In this document: in pieces, positions 21,433 through 32,384 of the stretch
How positions within the stretch are numbered: position 1 is the stretch's first letter
How the letters are laid out: the number at the start of each line of letters is the position of its first letter
DNA from: Alviniconcha marisindica
Lineage: Eukaryota; Mollusca; Gastropoda; Provannidae
Direction: 5' to 3'
Length of the DNA stretch: 64,000 nt
Assembly: GCA_018857735.1 (NCBI GenBank)
Contig: JABMCL010001309.1
Location: 117,501 to 181,500 of the forward strand
Translations under genes and position numbers: made by a program
Notes under the pieces: generated by a model
Told to the model about the DNA's origin: nothing
Databases searched by the model: none
The model's input: the letters and a program-made list of their open reading frames with translations, nothing else

Positions 21433-22402
21433 GGGTCATTCTGAAAACTGGTCAAAATTGTGACATAGAGGGTCAAAATTCAGAGTGTGAATTTTTTAAT
21501 GCTATTATTTGGAAATGAAAGCTTGACATCTCTTGTGTACACAAATATAAAACATAAATTGACAGGGTGACAGGAACTTGGTTAATTGTGCATTATGTTA
21601 CGCCATAGGTCAGTGTCTCGAGTGTTACAGAAGATGTCAGAAATGCATGAATAGAGTCGGCTCAGTGGCCAGTTGACTCTTGCCTTTTTTATTATACAAT
21701 GTTTCCTAATTAATAAAGGAATATCTGTCACTTCTGACATTTAAAAAAAAAATTGTCCTGCCTCTTTAACGATTTTAGTTTAAAATGTCTTCTTCGAAGT
21801 ACAGACATGCACGAAATATATTGCACATTTCTTTGGGGGGGGGGGGGGGGGGGTACTTGGTCTGAACTGTATACATAAATATACATGTCAGAAGGATATT
21901 TGTTTCTTGATTTCTAAAGTTAATAACCAGTCGCACTTAATTAGTAATCTGTCTCACATGTTATGTGGACATCATCACAAGTACAAAAGGATATAAGAAT
22001 AACACACTTGAACCTTCAACCAAAAAACTTAATAAACAAGTATATTCATAACAAAAGCAATGTTCTTTCCACATTTTCTTGATTGGAACCGGTATTGACC
22101 CCTGCTTTAGATATCGGGATGGCCAAGAGTGGCAGCAATCTAGTCTACAGTCCCCCAAGCCATATTCCGTCTCACACCAAAGCCATGTCACAAATAGCGG
22201 CCATGAAAATGTTGCGATTTTTACAAAAAAAGGCTCGCAGCGCAAGAAACGATGCATTTCCCCATTGTGGCATTTCCCTTATTTCTCCAAACACATTACA
22301 TCAGAAATATAGCGGTAGTTTAAAAAGTTTCATGTTTTAGTTTAATTTTTACTTCATCGTGAAAAGGCACCCTCTTTGGTCCAGTTTTCAGAAGAATGAC
22401 CC
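21433..22402. mobile_element. 970-bp element with terminal inverted repeats
   Basis: The left end GGGTCATTCTGAAAACTGG and the right end, read in reverse, GGGTCATTCTTCTGAAAACT match apart from a 3-base insertion. Both are flanked by TATAT, a likely target duplication. No transposase is seen. It contains a poly(dG) run at 21834-21853. It is probably a non-autonomous DNA transposon that landed near the COPG 3-prime end. Confidence 0.7.
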
Positions 22403-23029
22403 ATATATGTACATACACAGGCATGCATGCACAATGCATACTGCTTGCGTACATTTACACACACACACACACTCATGCACAGACAGACAGGCACACAACC
22501 TCGGAGCCATCAGCTTGTTTTAATTTTTGGTGTGACGGCACAGCGCAGTTCACAAGGGAAAATGGCATGTATGCACAAAACCTTCCAAACAGATTTTGAA
22601 CCAAAGCAGTCGGCAATAGCCTACATTTTACAGACATTGTCACAAACGTCCTTTTTCAGTACGTGAAAACGGAACTGTGTGCGGGCGCACACTTGCGCAA
22701 GCTGGTAAGTTGCTGATCATGGCGAATGTCTACTCTGAAACTGGAAAACGGGGGACATGACCATTCTTGACTGATAACGCTACCTTCCGCTTCGATAAAG
22801 TAACGATGCTTTCTGGTATTGTGTTGCTTTTGGTGCCCCTCCCCTCCCCCACCCCCTCCCCCTCCCCCTCCATGGGGGAAGACATTCCCAGTTCTTTAAC
22901 TGTTGATGCAGCCCCCCACCACACACACAGAGGTGCTGACCTTTCATTGCTGATGCAGCCCCCTGGGTACCCACAGGGTGCTGTCCCTTGACACCCCCAA
23001 ACCACCAGCGGACTGATTTCTGCGGTAAG

Positions 23030-23450
23030 ATGGGCGGTGGTGACAGCCGGTCTGATGCTTCACTAATTGTGCAGGAGCAAAGTCGCAAGACTGTGACCGT
23101 GAATCACAATATTTGAAGAGAAAGGGGGAGCTGAAGCGGGGAGATGGGGCCCACCCACAGGAGATGGGGCCCACCCACAGGAGATGGGGGCCCACCCACA
23201 GGAGATGGGGCCCACCCACAGGAGATGGGACCCACCCACAGGAGATGGGGGCCCACCCACAGGAGATGGGGGCCACCCACAGGAGATGGGGCCCACCCAC
23301 AGGAGATGGGGGCCCACCCACAGGAGATGGGGCCCACCCACAGGAGATGGGGGCCACAGGAGATGGGGCCCACCCACAGGAGATGGGGCCCACCCACATC
23401 TGCTTCCCAACCCGACGCTTCCCGCTGAGCCAACAAACTGGCTTGCAGTC
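23030..23450 (-). mobile_element. tRNA-headed SINE interrupted by a 20-bp minisatellite
   Basis: Left and right parts match the SINE at 7860-8040 (ATTTGAAGAGAAAGG, then GCTTCCCAACCCGACGC and CCGCTGAGCCAACAAACTGG). Between them are about 12 copies of GAGATGGGGCCCACCCACAG (23140-23400). Confidence 0.65.
23140..23400 (+). repeat. 20-bp minisatellite, about 12 copies
   Basis: Unit GAGATGGGGCCCACCCACAG with one-base insertions or deletions that shift frame. It is GC-rich with runs of four to five G. Confidence 0.95.
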
Positions 23451-23469
23451 CAAATGTGGCTCCTTGGAC

Positions 23470-23470
23470 C

Positions 23471-23510
<40 letters not shown>

Positions 23511-23513
23511 ACC
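23470..23513. repeat. Poly(C) tract of about 40
   Basis: An almost uninterrupted run of C, ending CCCCACCCC. The exact length may be affected by sequencing or assembly. Confidence 0.9.
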
Positions 23514-24044
23514 CCAGTCCATGCTTGGCTTCACACACGAGTATTGGCCCTCGACTGCAACTGCCCTGTAAGCAGCTGCCGCACACAGTGCCAAACGTAA
23601 CGTTGCGGATTTCCCAAGTTGTCGGCTTGGAGACCCCTCACCTTGCAGACTAGCTGAACACCTGACAGGTCGCTGGATGTCAGTTAAGATGGATGCCATC
23701 TATTAAAAAAAAATCACTTTCAAGTGAAATCATAATTTGATGTTGAACTTGTACAACTACAGACAAAAATGGCACGTAAATATATACACGTACATAATAT
23801 AATGCATACCACTCTCTTGAGAACAAGAGCGTCATTTCAAAACTGTACAAGTGGTGCCAAAGATGGAAAGACCCACCACGGGGTCAAAATCAAACAAGAC
23901 TTGACGGACACAGCAGAGAATGATGAAACCGGTATCTGCATCACTGAAACCGGGTCTCAATCGAAACATTCACAGATCAAAGCACAATTAAGTAATTAAC
24001 TACAGGATTTTTTGCTACACTCAACAGCCTTCTAGCCCAGCAGC

Positions 24045-24240
24045 TTCACACAGACTACTGCACGGACTCGTAAATTACAGCGCAAACTCAACATAGATTA
24101 CTGCACAGTCGTGCAAATTACTGCACAGACTCGCACAGATTACACTCGTAGATTACTGTGCACACTCGCACAGATTAATGCACAGACTCGCATAGATTAC
24201 TGCTCAGATTCACACAGATCACTGCACAGACTTGCATTTT
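24045..24240. repeat. ~28-bp imperfect tandem repeat
   Basis: Repeats of GATTACTGCACAGACTCGCA with variants, about 6 copies, intergenic. Confidence 0.8.
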
Positions 24241-24329
24241 GGAAACAAGTTGACAAACTGAGTTGAGTAGACTGTAGTTGAAGCATAATGTGTACATATT
24301 ACATATGCCTACACATGCACATGCATTTA

Positions 24330-24493
24330 TTTTTTATTTTTTAGGCATGCTGACAAACTGAGTTGAGAGCAGACTAAAGCTGAAGCAAAATGTGTACTTA
24401 TTACGCACACATACATTTTTTTTTTTTTAGGTGAGTCAACAAACTGAGTTGAGAAGACTATAGCAGAAGCAAAACATGTACGTATTACACGTG

Positions 24494-24534
<41 letters not shown>

Positions 24535-24770
24535 ACTTTTCAGGCAAGTCAACAAACAGTTGAGTAAACTAGCAGAAGCAAAACGTGTACGTATTACGCG
24601 CACACACATTTTTTAGGCAAGTCAACACATTACATGGATGTGCATACACACACATTCTTTAGGTGAGTCAACAAATTACATATTGCACACACATCCACAA
24701 TTTTTTAGGCGAGTCAACAAACTGAATTGAGTGGACTATAGTTGAAGCCAAATGTGTACATATTCCACAC
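24330..24770. repeat. ~95-bp imperfect tandem repeat with CA tracts
   Basis: Five to six units, each with AGTCAACAAACTGAGTTGAG, AGAAGCAAAACGTGTACGTA and a CA/TTTTT stretch. Intergenic. Confidence 0.85.
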
Positions 24771-25083
24771 ACACACACAACCATTTCACTGAATGCAGAA
24801 GCACCTTCAGTTGCATGCACGCATACATTTGAATTTTCTGTACAGCTGTACACTGGAACGCTTCTAGCTGAGCTCGGTTCAGATCATGGAAATAATTCAA
24901 CATTTGACGATGAAAACTTCATGGCATGTGCTGTTCTGAGACCCCGGCAATCCTTGAAAGAAGAAGGGCTTACAGAATCGAGGTCGGCAATATTCACAGG
25001 ATAACTTTAATGCCATGGTAATTAAGTGTAATATTGCTGATACTGGAATTCAGCTGAGGGTTATCCATCAATATCCAAGACGT

Positions 25084-25084
<1 letters not shown>

Positions 25085-25146
<62 letters not shown>

Positions 25147-25150
25147 TATA
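25085..25150. repeat. (TA)n microsatellite
   Basis: About 30 TA dinucleotides. Shorter TA tracts follow at 25334-25352 and 26780-26802. Confidence 0.95.
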
Positions 25151-25549
25151 CTGCCCTTGCATCCATTCACTGATTCAAAGAGAGTAGAGCAAGGAAACGA
25201 AAGAAAAAGAAAAGGAAGTCCTTGACTGGGAATGGCTGATGTACAAAGAAGGTATCATATGTATACATGTATCAGTTATCACAAGAAACTTGCAGAAGCC
25301 ATAAATAATGCTTCTTAAGAACCACCACACGGGTATATATATATATATATATAAATAAATAAATATATTAAAAAAATGGTTCATAACCTTCACAAACCAC
25401 ACAACCCTACCACCATATCACAATGTCTTTCCTGCTGTGAGTTTTGTGTTTTTGTGTGTGATTTACATAGTGTGCCTGTGTAGTAATGGAAGTATGTGCC
25501 CATTTTGTATACTCCGGTGTCATGAAGGAGACAGCCTCAGTGTGACAGA

Positions 25550-26215
25550 CGCTATGGGGGGTTGGTAGGGGGGGGGGGAGGGGAGAATTGTGTCAGATCT
25601 TCCACTTCCAGATAGTGATCAACATAAAGCCTGACACAAAGATTAGGGTAGGTGTGGGGGGGGGGGGGGGGGTCAGATGTTCTGCTTTCAAGTAGTCGCT
25701 CTGTCAATGTTCTTACAAGTGTGGATGTCATTCAATCTTTTACATGTTATTATTTTGGACGTCACTAAGAGACGTGGGGAGAGCGCGCGAGAAAAAGCGA
25801 GAGGCGACACCAACTGCCTCTTGTAGATCTACACCACCAGAAAAGAAGAATAAGCCAGCAACATCTGGCTGTGGTTCGCTTGTTGTTGCCTACCTCCAAC
25901 CTGCTACTTCCATCGACCGTTTACATCTGGTGCTGCAAGCAGTTTGATTGTGTCCGACACAAAGATGTCTGGGTCAGTGGGTAGGGGAGGTGTTCTGTTG
26001 GATCTTCCACTTCCAGACAGTGGTACAAGGCCTCATGTCTGACAGACAAAAAAAGGTGTGTGGTGTGTGAGGGTGATGGTGGGGGTGGGGGGGGGGGGAG
26101 GCAGATCTTCCACTTCCAAATTGTGGCATTAGGTCTGGTCTGACACAGCTGGGGAGCTACTGTGTCAGATCTTCCACTTCCAGACAATGCCACAGTGTCT
26201 CTTGTCTAGTGACAC
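25550..26215. repeat. Diverged ~85-bp tandem repeat with poly(G) inserts
   Basis: CAGATCTTCCACTTCCAGA recurs at 25592, 26008, 26102 and 26168, separated by G-rich runs and GTCTGACAC motifs. Two groups flank an unrelated 25700-25950 segment. Confidence 0.75.
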
Positions 26216-26218
26216 GTG

Positions 26219-26258
26219 GGGGGGGGGGGGGGGGGGGGAAGGGGGGGGGGGGGGGGGC
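26219..26258. repeat. Poly(G) tract
   Basis: About 36 G with a two-base A interruption. A strong G-quadruplex candidate on the plus strand. Confidence 0.92.
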
Positions 26259-26549
26259 CAAGAGGGGATCATGCAGCAGTGTTTTGTCTTATCTGTAATG
26301 ATATTGGTTACTGAGCACTGCACAAAAAATCAAAATGATGGAATGACGATTCCTGGAATCACTGCTCTAAAGATGAAGTAGTTTACTTGTATTTTTCCAG
26401 GTTACACAACAAAAGCTTGACTGCACCATTCACACAGACTAGAATTGTACACAAACCTGCTCACATGCCCTAAAACAGTGAGGGAGGGGGGAAAAAACTG
26501 TGAACAGTCCACAGACTTGAAAGTTTTGAGGTCAGTTTTAGTCAAACGA

Positions 26550-26600
26550 AATTAGTAACTGGATTTTAACGTCCTGTCAACCGCACAGGGTCACCACATG
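26550..26600 (-). repeat. Family B fragment, minus strand
   Basis: AACTGGATTTTAACGTCCTG followed by TCAACCGCACAGGGTCACC, the reverse of the family B unit. Confidence 0.75.
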
Positions 26601-26754
26601 ACAATCAAATTCCATCATAAACTGGCACTTCAAAACCTCTCACACATATGTGTATAAACCCAAATGGAACCAACTTGAAGACCAGATGCACTCAATACCC
26701 ATTTACACACAATAATTCAACCAACCTAATTATTGTATCATCTACCAGCAAGCA

Positions 26755-26940
26755 GTTTGTTGGTATTTATGTTGGTACTTATATATATATATATATATAT
26801 ATACATTCATTGTTTGTTTTGTTTTGCGGTTTTTAACTGCGTTTACACTTGTTACTTACAGCAAGCAGTTTGTTGGTACTTATAAACATTCATTGTTTGT
26901 TTTGTTTTGCGGTTTTTAACTCCGTGTTTACACTTGTTAC
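26755..26940. repeat. Tandem duplication of ~90 bp
   Basis: AGCAAGCAGTTTGTTGGTA through GCGGTTTTTAACT-CGTTTACACTTGTTAC occurs twice in a row, with a TA tract inserted in the first copy. Confidence 0.85.
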
Positions 26941-27589
26941 ACAGTAACGCCACCCAGTCAAAGCTGACCGAAAGCAGTCCCTCGACAGGATGAAAATGGC
27001 ATGATGAAACACCAATAAAGCACATACTTAGCACTGATATCATGAACAGCACATCCATAAAAACACATTACTTGCACATTTGTCATTTGACAGCATTATG
27101 CTACAGCAATAATACTGACAGTATCGATGTTTAACCAAAAAAACTTTTTTATGATACCGGGGCAACTTCATTGCATCTGTTTCTGTTTAAAACACACACA
27201 CATACACGCACGCACTCACACCCGAAACAAATTTCAATTTAAAAAGAAGAAAAAAAAGGGGGCGGGCACTTCACCAAATTGCCAATTAAAAACGTCGATA
27301 CCTCTGGAATTGCATGCCGCATGAGCGTGTATTGCACACACGTTAAGTCTCTGGAGTTCCACGCCACAAGAGCGCATCGCATATTGCACACAAGTTCAGA
27401 GACTGCGTCCTAAACAGATCCAAGCAAACACACGTGCACCCACAAGAGCCCTTGGCCAGTACTGCCTCCAGGATACAGCCCCACACAACAACAGAGTGTA
27501 TTTCAGGGAACCACGACCCAGTGTATTCGTAAACCTTGACCTCAATCAGGTATGCATACACTGTGCAGTTCATGATGTGAGAGGGGGGG

Positions 27590-27900
27590 GGGGGGGATAA
27601 CTCACTTGGTAGAGCGTCTGACTGAAAAGCCATGGTGCAACACTGACAGGGGTTCGAGTCCCCAGTGCAGCAAGGGACTTTTCTCCCAACGTTAACTTCC
27701 AGCGCAGACTCTCTTACGGCGTCTGCGCAGCCCCCAGTGTGCAATCGCATGCATCAACGTCTGTGCGCACGTTGAAAATCCCAAACACGGGCAGCCAGAC
27801 CATGGTCTGGACAAACGAAACTGCCGCACACACTGACAGGAGTGGGTGGTGGTGCTGCTCTTGCAGCTTCAGCGCCTTACCTGGGTAAGGCAACCTGGAT
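27590..27900 (+). mobile_element. tRNA-derived SINE
   Basis: The head ATAACTCACTTGGTAGAGCG, then GGGGTTCGAGTCCCC, resembles A and B boxes with a good T-arm. The acceptor stem does not pair, so it is a SINE head rather than a tRNA gene. The body contains CAACGTCTGTGCGCACGTTG. Confidence 0.55.
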
Positions 27901-28169
27901 TTCATGCAAGGGACAAGGAAGCACTAAAAATAAATCTTTTTAAATATATTGACACACAGTGCATTCTAAATGTCACAACAGACATGCACACACAACAACA
28001 AAACAGCATAATACAGTCAGCCAGCCCAAATTCAAGCGTTTGCGTGAGCTTAAGTATTTTTTTAATCATAGTGCGCTGTGCCTATGCGTCAATATGGTGC
28101 ACTGTCTAATGACTGCTTGTGGCGGAACATGAAATATATGCAAGCCTGAATGTTATTTACAAACCAGAA

Positions 28170-28440
28170 TGGATACCATTTCATGAAAATGATCAATGCC
28201 ATAATGGAATAAAAATGTAGACTCTGATCAATATCATAAAGGAATACATATGTAGACTCTGCTCATGAAAATGATCCAAGCCATAAAGGAATACACATAT
28301 ATGTAGACTCTGGTCATGAAAATGATCAATACCATAGAAGAATAAAAATGCAGACTGGTAATGAAAATGACCAAAGCCAAAAGGGTCATGAAAACAATTA
28401 CTATAACAGAGGAATCCAAATGTACACTCTGGTAACTTTA
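28170..28440. repeat. ~50-bp imperfect tandem repeat, about 6 copies
   Basis: The unit contains TCATGAAAATGATCAATGCC and ATAAAGGAATACA then ATGTAGACTCTG. Intergenic. Confidence 0.85.
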
Positions 28441-29012
28441 GGTCATGAACTGGGAAGGCGAATGTTTCTTTTGTTCAGTTCACAAACTAAGCACATGTAA
28501 CACACAGCGGAACATTTCGCTTCTGGACAGCAACAAGTTAATTCTATCAATGCACTGATAATGATTACCTGTTTTCAACACCAGTGTGGATGGAATTCTG
28601 TCCATTCAATTCGGTTAATGCCACTTTTATGCAACATAAGATGGGCAGAAAGGCGGCCACATCTAAAGACAAACCCCAACTGATGCTGGGCTGTGGGTTT
28701 TCCTGTTGCAAACATCTTCACCAGCGGGTACCCGCCGTGAAACAGTGCGTGCCTACATATCTGCTGGAAGCTGGTTCAGATCTTCTGCAGCGCAGTCTTT
28801 CTTTGAATATATATAGAAAATATTATGCACAAGGACACTCCTACCAACGCCGCCTCTCAATGCACTAAAACATGTAGAAGCAGACAGCACCACCATCATG
28901 TATACATTCACTGTACAGATTGCACTTGAACTGTCCACCACACGTATCAGTCGTCATCGTCCTGCACCACATTCCAGCAATGCCCAAGAATGTCATTACC
29001 CGGTGATAGGTT

Positions 29013-29048
<36 letters not shown>

Positions 29049-30094
29049 TGTGTAGGTGTGTGAGGAGGTGAGGGGCAGGGGGGTCCTACACTGTACACTT
29101 TTTTAAATTTGGTGAATTCTCTGTAACCTGACTGATACATTGTTAATTATACAAATTTTAAAAAGGGAGGACTTTTTTTATTCTGATGTCTCAGAACAGT
29201 GAAATCGCCTGTATGGTGCAAGTGCAATGTATAGTTTGCTCGTGGCCATCTCCCAACATGACAGCTCAAGCGACAAGGCAGTTCTTGGCAAACACCACCA
29301 CCAACGCATTCCTGTGGTCCTTCATGTCACCGGACATGAACCAACCCCTAAGAGAAGATGTGGGATGAGCCGGATCACTGCATATGGCACAGACTTGAGG
29401 TGCCCTGTCCACTAAAAGAACTGCCAGAGAGCAGAGAACATTCTCAGCTCTAACCATGCATAATCTCATCTCTTCTATGCCAAGACAACGTCTGGCGGTC
29501 ACTGGTGACGGAGGGGTACATGCTCGTGACCAACTTTGACGATTCAAAAGAACATGCATGTTAACATTTGACAAAATAATCATGAAATGTACATCACAGA
29601 TTCACTGTCATTGATGACTTATATACACTGCTATTCTCTGCTCGAGAGTAGACTCACTGCACTCTTGTTGCATGTGATTCTGAATGAGTGACTGTAGCCT
29701 TTTATTCATTCACCAGACTTTCCACTGAAATCATCTGCAAATTGTTTGGGGAATTGTTTTCGTTTTCAGCCCCCCAAAACAAAACAAAATCTGAAATAGG
29801 TCTGACTGCTAGCGTCTGTGTGTTTGGAGCTTGTTTTCAGTCATTTTCTATAAAAACTAAAATCTCCATGACAAAGTTGTCCATAATATATATTCCTTTT
29901 CTTTCTTTCTTTCTTTTTTTTTGGGGGGGGGCGGGGGGAACAGCGTATGAGCAATATCACTCTCCACACCTCTGCGACATCTTGTGTCTAGATCTCTACA
30001 TCCTTCTGAAATATGCTCCTGGTCAAGATGATTCCTGAAGCCTTCAAGTCTCCTCATTCTGATGAGTATGCCATGATCAGCGAACTCTTGTACA

Positions 30095-30165
30095 TTCTGC
30101 CATCGCCCTGATACCGTAATGGTTGACTGGGCATAAAACACCAACTTACTCACTTACTTGTACAT
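30095..30165 (-). repeat. Dispersed family D fragment
   Basis: CCCTGATACCGTAATGGTTG followed by ACTGGGCATAAAACACCAAC. The same unit lies in the opposite orientation at 57010-57070. SINE-tail-like. Confidence 0.65.
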
Positions 30166-30299
30166 TCTGCCCCAACTCTTTGCCACCTTCCATTCGTCAT
30201 GCTTCTTCTTCTTCTTTCCTATACTGTCCAACTTCAACATGATGAAGACTCCGACACTTTTTAGTGCAGGTTGGGTTATTTTGTTGTTTCCATTGTCCA

Positions 30300-30580
30300 C
30301 CAAACTCTGACATGGACCCCAGCATCTTTAACGTGCGTTATGTGATCTTTTTGCATGCGTACATACACACGGGGGACCTCGGTTTATAGTCTCATCCGAA
30401 GGACTTTGGTAGAGACTGCACAGAATTTGACTGGAGAAATCTCGGGGCGGGTGCAAAGCCTAGCACATAACGGTCACCCATCCATAGTTTGGTGACCACG
30501 CTCGATCGTGCTAAACTCTTGACTTTTGAGAGTGAGTGCTCTTGCTGTGCGCCACTGACTCTCCTGCCATTGCCAGCAGA
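30300..30580. repeat. Dispersed invertebrate repeat with conserved core
   Basis: Holds AGCATCTTTAACGTGCGTTA, GGGGGACCTCGGTTTATAGT and CTCATCCGAAGGAC, a widespread interspersed motif. A related copy is at 61640-61970 (GGGGTCTTTTACGTGCTACT). Confidence 0.55.
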
Positions 30581-31284
30581 CAAACTCTTATACATTCTGC
30601 CCATCATCTCACAGCTCTTTAACAAACTAATACATTCTAATGATCATCTTGGAGCTTTCGGCCAACTTTCGCTGCTTCATTCCTCTACAGTTTGATTAAA
30701 ACAGCAATGCGCAAATGAACGTAATGAATGTTTTGGGTATCATAAACGCATGTTTTTGATCTGGGTGATGACCTGTATGTTTCAGTTTGATTGTGTAACT
30801 TCTGAGAAGTTCTCTGTTCAGTTTATTTTAAGTTGCCACTCTTGCTGCGCAGTGCCTTTTAAAAGCCATTTTCCCTGCAACAGCAGTTCTGGAGGGCTTT
30901 AAACTCTCAAAGGTTTTCACATTATCAGCATTCCTACTATCACTAACATCAATTATAATTAAGTTCTCTAAGCTCTGCAATCAAAAGGTCTACTTGTATC
31001 ACACCAGTCACAGTGAGACGGCCATGCACTACACTTAACATGCATCTTCAAAGTGAAATAATTTTTACGACTATTTTCACATGCAGCGTGCATCAAACCA
31101 TGCCTTAATTAAACGTGATCAAAGGTAACATCTTTGTAGTGGTGGTTTCGAAATGGGGGAGATGGGGGTGAGAGAAGAAATTAAAAGAAAGAAACAAAAC
31201 AAAAGATTGCACCACAGACAGAGAATCACTGTGCCCGTATAACTGTCCGTCTCTGTGGTCCCTGACCACCCTGGCTCAGTTCTG

Positions 31285-31380
31285 TGCTGCTTTACGTCCA
31301 CAGAAACCATAAGGCTTATTAGGGACGGGGGGAGCTCAGGACGGCAACCTCAGCTTTCGCACAGCTCCTGAACTCTGACC
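31285..31380 (+). repeat. Dispersed family A copy
   Basis: GCTTTACGTCCACAGAAACC, ATAAGGCTTATTAGGGACGG, then CAGCTCCTGAACTCTGA. Other copies are at 7742, 40158 and, four in tandem, 63638-64000. Confidence 0.8.
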
Positions 31381-32075
31381 CTGGCTCAGCAACACAAGCG
31401 TTACTTCACACAATGGCTACAGTGATCACTGAGACCCCACTTTACAATCCCACGCAAGACTCAGACGTACAACTGGGAAGCAGTTCAAAAGCTCCTCAGC
31501 CAGCAACCTTTCTGAACTCACATAAACGGTCTGGGCTGAGGAGCACAGGTGGTCCTTTGGTAGAGAGAGGTTCAGCAACAGGAATTAGACTGTACTACTT
31601 CAATGGTCTTTCACAAAGGGAACTTGGTGCCAACAGCGCGACGTAAAAAACAAACATGCTTGTCACAAAAAGACTCCTTTGGAGTCGAGACTGAAGCTTT
31701 GCCTTAAAGGAACTCGTCTTCCCAAAACACGCTCTGTAAAATGAGCAGGAAAGGTGAAAATAACAAATTTCAAATTCGAAAAAAACTGTTTAAGAAGAGC
31801 AGTAGCGATGAAAAAATAACAAATTCTAAAAAGCAAAAATGCTTAAAAAGACTGTCAATTATTTTTTTTACACTGACTTGAGGAAACAAGTTTTTTTTTC
31901 CCTTTCAGTGCACAGAGTGAAAGACCTGACACAAGCAGTGCACGCTAACACCACTCGAAGCCAAACAACAAATTGGCCACTGGTATGTGTCTGTCCAGAT
32001 GCAGCACTTGCAAGGAGTTAAGTAAATTCTAACTGGGGTGGATCCAACAACCTTGAAATAAAATCAGCCAGGCAT

Positions 32076-32081
32076 TTTAAT
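32076..32081 (-). terminator. Candidate TBC1D25 polyadenylation signal ATTAAA
   Basis: The common variant hexamer lies 304 bases downstream of the stop in transcript orientation and is followed by T-rich then GT-rich sequence. A canonical AATAAA at 30827-30822 (minus) is a more distant alternative. Confidence 0.4.
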
Positions 32082-32384
32082 ACAAAATCCTTAATCCTTA
32101 AGTATTCATTTCGATATGTTTACGCTGTTGGACAAAACGCGTTCTGGGAAGGCAAGTTCCTTTCAACGACAGGCAGACCCCCACCCCCTCTCCCCCCACC
32201 CTGTGGCACCAGCAGCAATCATCAAAGACCTGGTTCCATATACTTAACGTCAGTAAGTTTTTCACTAAGTTTTCCACAGAAAGGCGGCTTCGGATTGCAC
32301 TCCACATACACACACACACACACACACAGGGCGTGGAAAAAACACGCCAACACGGGCGAAGACGACTGAGGACACGCTTCCGTT

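Larger units (their letters stand above)
20931..32075. other. Convergent intergenic region without a convincing gene
   Basis: I see no exon with conserved protein similarity on either strand here. The stretch is composed of the repeats listed separately, CA/TA tracts and poly(G/C) runs. Short open frames (up to ~130 codons) lack family resemblance or lie in repeats. Parts next to each gene may be long 3-prime UTRs. Confidence 0.6.

Noticed and set aside
23063..23699. Glycine- and histidine-proline-rich frames of 149-251 codons
   Set aside because: Translations of the 20-bp minisatellite and the poly(C) tract within a SINE.
25744..25947. A 67-codon basic frame in intergenic DNA
   Set aside because: No recognisable domain, no splice context and flanked by tandem repeats.
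27595..27670. Possible tRNA gene with good A- and B-box motifs
   Set aside because: The T-arm is good but the acceptor stem does not pair and no anticodon stem closes. It is better explained as a SINE head. The same holds for 7977-8040.
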